From Botryotinia globosa (Eukaryota; Ascomycota; Leotiomycetes; Helotiales; Sclerotiniaceae): DNA of 64,000 nucleotides. Where the stretch lies: assembly GCA_014898425.1 (NCBI GenBank), contig RCSZ01000017.1:124001-188000 (forward strand), read 5' to 3'. This document shows, piece after piece, positions 58,868 through 64,000 of the stretch; the stretch's first letter is position 1; every line of letters starts with the position of its first letter. Both the position numbers and the translations under genes were made by a program. The notes below the pieces were generated by a model. The model saw only the letters and a list, made by a program, of their open reading frames with translations. It searched no databases and was not told where the DNA came from.

Positions 58868-59990
58868 ATTCGTGGTTCTTCGACTGCATTTTTATTAGCG
58901 GGGTGTCTCTTTTTACATGATGGATGATGGATGATGGATGAATAGGGGGTTATTGGGTTTAGCGGTTGGGAGAACGGGCTGTGAAGGGGGCTAGAAGAGG
59001 ATTGAAGAGCTGTAATGTATAATAATGGGGTGAGTGTATTTGATGAGTATAGACTGGTGTATAAAAATTAGAAATTACGAATGAATATCTTCACTCAGTA
59101 ATTATTATGGCACATTGCACTTTATGGGCGGGTTTTTTCTACTTGGGGATGAGATTGTTCGTCGACAGATCCAAGGTTTGACATTCTATGTTCATTGGAT
59201 TTTGTATCTGATATGTTTGGGGCTAGATAGGTGGGTGTGTAAGTTGAGAGGTGAAAATGAAGGGAAGAGTAGGATATGAAGACGGCTTTGGTGGTTCAAA
59301 CTCCAGAGAGTGGTTGGGGGTTGGTGAATTATTGATTCAGCGTACGTATGCGCTTCTCAGACAATGAAGAAAGGGCTTGCTTGACCTGTGAGAAGAATCG
59401 AGAAGGACTCTGTAGTCTGTAGACTGTAGACTGTAGACTGTAGGTTATGAATTTCCACTTATTAGGCTATTTTCCCTTCTATCCGGTTCACCGTCTATCA
59501 TATTCTAGAAAAGTCAAAGATTGGAGAAGAAGATGGAAGGAACTAATGAATGATAAATACGGAGAGGCTGATAAATATGCAGGTACGTACCAGTCAATTA
59601 GCCAGTGACATGAAACGGATGAACAGAAGTCTCCAAGGAAGACTTGGCGCCTCGTGGGCTGGTTGATTGCCGCTATAATGGAATTTTAGGGGGGCCGAGT
59701 GATAGAGTTGCAGCTTGGCAGCCTGGCAGCCTGGCAGCCTGGCAGGGCATGAAAGTTTACTGGGGAGCTGGCTCGCTAGGTAGGATTTGATTAGGGACTG
59801 CAACGGATATGTCCGGTAGACTGGAGTGTTCATCGATGACGAATTGAATGCCTTGAGTCTTGACATTGTGACAAGGACAAGTTGTCAAGAGCTAGTACAC
59901 ATGCATATCTACTAGGTACCTACCTAGTATTCACAATTTCACACACCAACAAACACACTCACTTTATCACTTACTTCAATGAATTACAAT

Positions 59991-60032
59991 ACTCAAGACT
60001 CAAGACTCAAGACTCAAGACTCAAGACTCAAG
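59991..60032 (+). repeat. ACTCAAG heptamer array
   Basis: Six perfect tandem copies of ACTCAAG. Confidence 0.88.
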
Positions 60033-60988
60033 ATTGTGGGGTTCAATTCAGATTTGCACAATTGATCTTTGCAATCGGGCTTGGAAGATTTTCTGGTACC
60101 ATTCTTTCAAATCGCCAATGTTCGTTCATCCATCGGTTGCGTCTTACAAGTAGGAAGGAGATCCATTCTTGTGAGCACCAATCTCGATCCAATCGGAGGA
60201 CCGTGGTAAGGATTGCTGCAGCCCTGTTCTGCAGACTGTACAGTGTACAGCGTACAGTGTACCTGACATATACCCCGACCGGCGGCCAGGATTTGGAGAT
60301 TACTCGTTCGGCGGCTGGGTGAAGTGTTGTGTCACTGTGTGAGGGATTGATCCAATAGGTTGTGCTTTGGGGGTGAATTCAAGAAGCAGGAGGAAGGGGG
60401 GTCGTTTGATCAAGGACCACGACCACGTAGGTCCTGGACGATTGCTGGGATCTCTTGAGTCGGGACGTGGGTTTGGATAAGGTTCCTGGTTCCTGGTTCC
60501 ACAATTTCTTTGGAAAGGGTTGTAAGTTGTAACTGGTAACTCTGCGAACGAAACGTTTTTGTCTGCGTGGTCACTGGTTGCCAGGTTGGTAATACTCAAA
60601 AGGGGGAAAGTGGAAAAGGATGATGAAAGGTCGGGAAGAAGAAGTTCTCTTAAGCTTTTCAGTCTTGGCCCTACACAACATTGGATACCTAGTATCTAGG
60701 TAGTAGGACCTAGGTACTGATGAATCATGATACCCAAGTAACAATGAGGGAATAATTTATATAACTTATAAGGTTGTTGTTCGGGGATACGCATTGCATA
60801 ATAGTAAGTTTCACAAGTTCGGGGGTCAGGTATGTACTATGTAGGTAGGTATGATAAGATTACAATTTACGAGTAATAGGTAGGTAGGTAGTAGGGACCG
60901 AAGGGTACACCAAAAGATGAGATGGAAATTGAGATGTAGAATTCCGAGTTGGGAAGGAGAGGAAGAGAATGATCAGACTCATCAGAGT

Positions 60989-61292
60989 TTGTATTTTATA
61001 TCTTGTATTTTATATCTTGTATTTTATATCTTGTATTTTATATCTTGTATTTTATATCTTGTATTTTATATCTTGTATTTTATATTTTATATCTTTTATT
61101 TTATATCTTCTATCTTCTATTTTCTATCTTTTATTTTATATCTTCTATTTTCTATTTTCTATCTTCTATCTTCTATCTTCTATCTTCTATCTTCTATCTT
61201 CTATCTTCTATCTTCTATCTTCTATCTTCTATCTTCTATCTTCTATCTTCTATCTTCTATCTTCTATCTTCTATCTTCTATCTTCTATCTTC
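60989..61292 (+). repeat. Compound minisatellite: 14-base then 7-base units
   Basis: Six perfect copies and one variant of TTGTATTTTATATC (60989-61086) pass through a degenerate transition into nineteen perfect copies of TATCTTC (61160-61292). The 7-base unit looks derived from half of the 14-base unit. Three reading frames stay open through it only because the repeat has no stop codon; the resulting Ile/Phe/Tyr/Leu chains are not proteins. Confidence 0.9.
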
Positions 61293-62404
61293 TATTTTAT
61301 ATCTTTTATTTTATATCTTCCAGACTTTTTAATCTTCACAGATATAGAGGGGCGTCTCTTTCCTTTTTGGTCCAATCTCATCGTCAATTATCAATTAAGA
61401 TATCTCTCTCATCATCCCCGGCCAACCTCCACCATTGGACCCGTTATACCGTTATACCGTTGTTCGGATTGGAATTCGACTTTGACTTTGATAGTACGGT
61501 AGATACCTTGGATAAGTAATAAGTGCAGTGATTCTGTAAACAATAATAATGATAACAACAATAATCTCCATTGTTGGTTCCTTCCTCTACTTTTGATTTT
61601 ATTATCATTCTCTGGAATCTCCACCACCAGAATTAATAAAAATTAATAAAGTCTCTTATCTAATCTCTTTTCAGAAAATTCGAATTGATCTTTGAGTTTC
61701 TCATCACTATCCTTCAACATCCACTCTTACAAACATATACAGACACACACTCTCTCTCTCTCTCTCACACACTCTCTCTCACACACACACACTCTCTCTC
61801 ACACTCTCTCTCTCTCAACGTCGATTTGATATTCAGTCAAATCTCATAACCTTCCTTGTCATTTATTTCTTGGACCTAGAAGTCTTTCAGAAATAAAGTC
61901 GACAATTCCAATTGCAAAATTTGCCGCCCATCTTTTGCTTGCATTTGCCCAACACTCATTGATATCTCCCTTGAAACCTCGAGATCAAGTCACTCATTAG
62001 GATTACTACCAAGAAAATACAACATTCCTGTCGTCGTTGATACCCAATCGAGACTAAGCCTTCTTGACGATTACATTCCAACGTCCTCGAAATCTAAGGT
62101 TGGTTCATTTTGTTCCTGTTATCAAACTGCCACCAAGCCATTGTCGCGGCCTGTCAGGTTCCTAGAGTCCTAGAGATCAACATGGAATTTCCTACCCTAC
62201 CTAAGGAGTTTATGTGACTCCAATACTTTGGATCTTGTCCTTCTCATAATCTCATAACAAATACATGCTTCATTCCTTGTCTTCTTTTCGTTCATTTTGT
62301 CAACTCTACATTGAACCTTGAACTAACCGCTGGCCGGCAATAATAGATAGAATCTACTTCGACTCTCAAACCAACACATTCTTTCTCTCTATATCACATT
62401 CAAT

Positions 62405-63864
62405 ATGAAGAGCGCCATCCTGTCCCTCGCGGGTTTCTCCCTTGTCCAGTTGACTTTGGCTCAACCATTCAGTATGTATTCGCTGGCGCAATCTATTCTC
62501 ACAATACTTATCAACACATCACAGACCGCCATAATGCTCACCGGGCCATTCATGACAAGAGAAACTTGGTTACAGTGATTGATACTGTTGTCGTCGAGGC
62601 TACCGAAATTCCAGAAGTCATAATCTATGTTAGCACTGACGGTACTCCTCTTTCAACTACTACCGAGTATCTCGACAACGAGCCAACAACCATCTATCAA
62701 TCGAACCCATCTGTCGCTACCTCGAGTGCCACCACTACGACTACTCCAGCTGCCGATGTTCAAGCTGCCGCTGCTGTTGCTGTGCAACCATCCACTCAAA
62801 CTACTCCCGCTGCTGTAAGCACAACAGCAGCTCAAGCTCCAAGTGTAGAAGTCTCTGTCGCCGCCTCTGTCGCAGTCTCTGTGGCTCACACTAGTGATGC
62901 TGCCCCTGTTCCCGCTACTCCTACCAGTGCTGCTGCCCCCGTTGTCAGCTCTTCCAGCAGCTCTGCCGTTGTTTCGGTCCCAGTTTCTTCGAGCTCTTCC
63001 ACCACTTCTTCCGCTGCAGCTGCATCCACCTCAGCTGTCGCTGCATCATCTGGAGGATATGGATTCGCATACTCTCCTTACATGGCCAATAACGCTTGCA
63101 AGACTCAAGACCAAGTGAACGCGGACTTTGCCGCAGTTCCATCATCATACTCTACCGTCCGTATCTACGGAACAGATTGCAATCAAGTCGCCACTACTTT
63201 GGTAGCCGCCAAGAAGTATGGTTTCAAGATCTTTGCTGGTGTATACGATTTCGCTCAGGTTTCATCCGAAACTCAAGCAATTGTCGACGCTGTCGATGGT
63301 GATTGGAGTTCCATCACTACCATCTCCATCGGAAACGAGTGGGTCAACAATGGTGTCACTGATGCTGCTGGTGTTGCCGGTGCCGTCGCTACTGCTAAAT
63401 CTATCCTTTCTGCCGCCAACTACCCCGGAAAGGTTGTAGCTGTCGATACCTTGGCTGCCACTAAGCTTTACCCAAGTCTTTGCGACAATGTTGCCTATTG
63501 CGCTGTCAATTGCCATCCTTTCTTCGACACCAACACCGCCGCCGATGCTGCTGGTACCTTCCTTAGCACCCAAATCTCTGAGTTGAGAGCCCTCTTGTCC
63601 AACCCTGACATGGACATTGTTATCACTGAGACCGGATGGCCATCCGCTGGAACATCTCACGATCAGGCTGTCGCCTCTCCTGCTGCTCAGGCCACTGCTA
63701 TGGCAGCCATCAAGGAGCTTTTCGCTTCCAACGCATCCAACGTTTTCCTTTTCAGCACATTCAATGATTACTGGAAGGTCAACACCGCAGCTCTTTACAT
63801 GGCAGAACAATCCTGGGGATACCTTGGAAATTCTCCTTCTGACGTAGCAGCTGGCCTGGTCTAA
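62405..63864 (+). CDS. GH17 cell-wall glucanase-like protein (Scw4/Scw10/MP65 type)
   Basis: Exons 62405-62471 and 62525-63864, with a 53-base GTATGT...CACAG intron, give 468 residues. A signal peptide covers about 1-19 (ending LTLAQP). HDKR at about 33-36 is a likely Kex2 processing site, as in yeast Scw proteins. A Ser/Thr/Ala/Val-rich, probably O-mannosylated stretch runs to about 215. The GH17 catalytic domain begins GYGFAYSPYMANNACKTQ and has VRIYGTDCNQV, ISIGNEWVNNG (acid/base glutamate) and DIVITETGWPSAG (nucleophile glutamate), then ends SWGYLGNSPSD near the C-terminus. No GPI signal is seen, so it is probably soluble or bound covalently to wall glucan. The family hydrolyses or transfers beta-1,3-glucan in the wall. 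It is the third glucan-acting gene in 21 kb. Confidence 0.94.
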
Positions 63865-64000
63865 ATTCTCACGCAAACCTGAATGACGATCTGATTTAAC
63901 CTTTGGAGTATTCACGGCGTTCTTTGGGGGTTACAACCAATATGTACATACATGTGGTGTGAACATACAAAACTTTTTTCTGCTATTGTTGTACTTGATG

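Larger units (their letters stand above)
58868..62404. other. 3.5-kb intergenic region rich in short tandem repeats
   Basis: No gene is recognisable. It contains CTGTAGA repeats near 59410-59445, a GGCAGCCT run near 59715-59745, the arrays at 59991-60032 and 60989-61292, CT/CA dinucleotide runs at 61745-61820 and several TACCTAGG-type palindromes (59911-59928, 60690-60715). The last 700 bases are the pyrimidine-rich promoter and leader of the GH17 gene; a 5' UTR intron around 62100-62345 is possible but unproven. Confidence 0.55.

Noticed and set aside
60917..61519. 200-codon forward frame rich in Phe-Tyr-Leu-Leu-Ser-Ser-Ile
   Set aside because: It is a translation of the 14-base and 7-base tandem repeats, which lack stop codons in all forward frames.

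Overview
This window looks like nuclear DNA of a filamentous ascomycete (Pezizomycotina). The genes carry short introns, mostly 48-126 bases, with GTATGT/GTAAGT-type donors and CTAAC/CTAAT-like branch sites. There is a HET-domain gene, a filamentous-type FKS1 with a long Q/Y/G-rich N-terminus, a GH72 plus X8 glucanosyltransferase, and many TACCTAGGTA-type palindromes between genes. A leotiomycete of the Sclerotiniaceae (Botrytis/Sclerotinia-like) is my best guess, but that is inference from general resemblance. I support fifteen protein genes and one probable pseudogene, and I rebuilt exon structures by requiring splice sites, reading phase and family motifs to agree.

Layout. 1.3-2.2 kb: a small hydrophobic secreted protein. 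2.8-4.8 kb (-): a HET-domain gene broken by an in-frame stop at a conserved motif. 5.4-6.7 kb (-) and 7.0-11.0 kb (+): a divergent pair, a mitochondrial DUF155/RMND1-like protein and the HOPS/CORVET-type tether subunit Vps41. 11.4-13.05 kb (-): a membrane-anchored alpha/beta-hydrolase-like protein. 13.05-18.65 kb: a gene desert. 18.7-20.1 kb: an uncharacterised protein. 20.7-21.8 kb: an AT-rich degenerate element with long inverted arms, followed by a short 180-base inverted-repeat element. 21.9-25.0 kb (-): a large PPR-like, probably mitochondrial protein. 25.9-28.8 kb (+): a Q/P-rich nuclear-type protein. 29.5-31.2 kb (-) and 31.5-34.2 kb (+): a second divergent pair, an Fmp25-like RCC1 protein and COG3. 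35.5-38.4 kb (-) and 38.8-40.0 kb (+): a third divergent pair, an Rsc1/Rsc2-type double-bromodomain BAH protein and the OTU1 deubiquitinase, with two CACGTG boxes between them. 41.1-42.2 kb (-): a Ymc1-like mitochondrial carrier.

The last 21 kb is dominated by cell-wall work: a GH72 beta-1,3-glucanosyltransferase (42.9-44.8 kb), the beta-1,3-glucan synthase catalytic subunit FKS1 (50.3-56.2 kb) and a GH17 cell-wall glucanase-like protein (62.4-63.9 kb). The serine palmitoyltransferase subunit LCB1 (57.1-58.9 kb) lies between the last two and has a GC-AG intron. Long intergenic stretches there (44.8-50.3 and 58.9-62.4 kb) are rich in minisatellites. Synthesis, remodelling and trimming of beta-1,3-glucan are thus encoded close together, next to the first enzyme of sphingolipid synthesis.

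I found no convincing tRNA, rRNA, CRISPR or intact transposase gene, and no clear candidate for a wholly new defence or biosynthetic system. The most unusual objects are the inverted-repeat elements at 20.7-21.8 kb, the broken HET gene and the glucan-gene neighbourhood.
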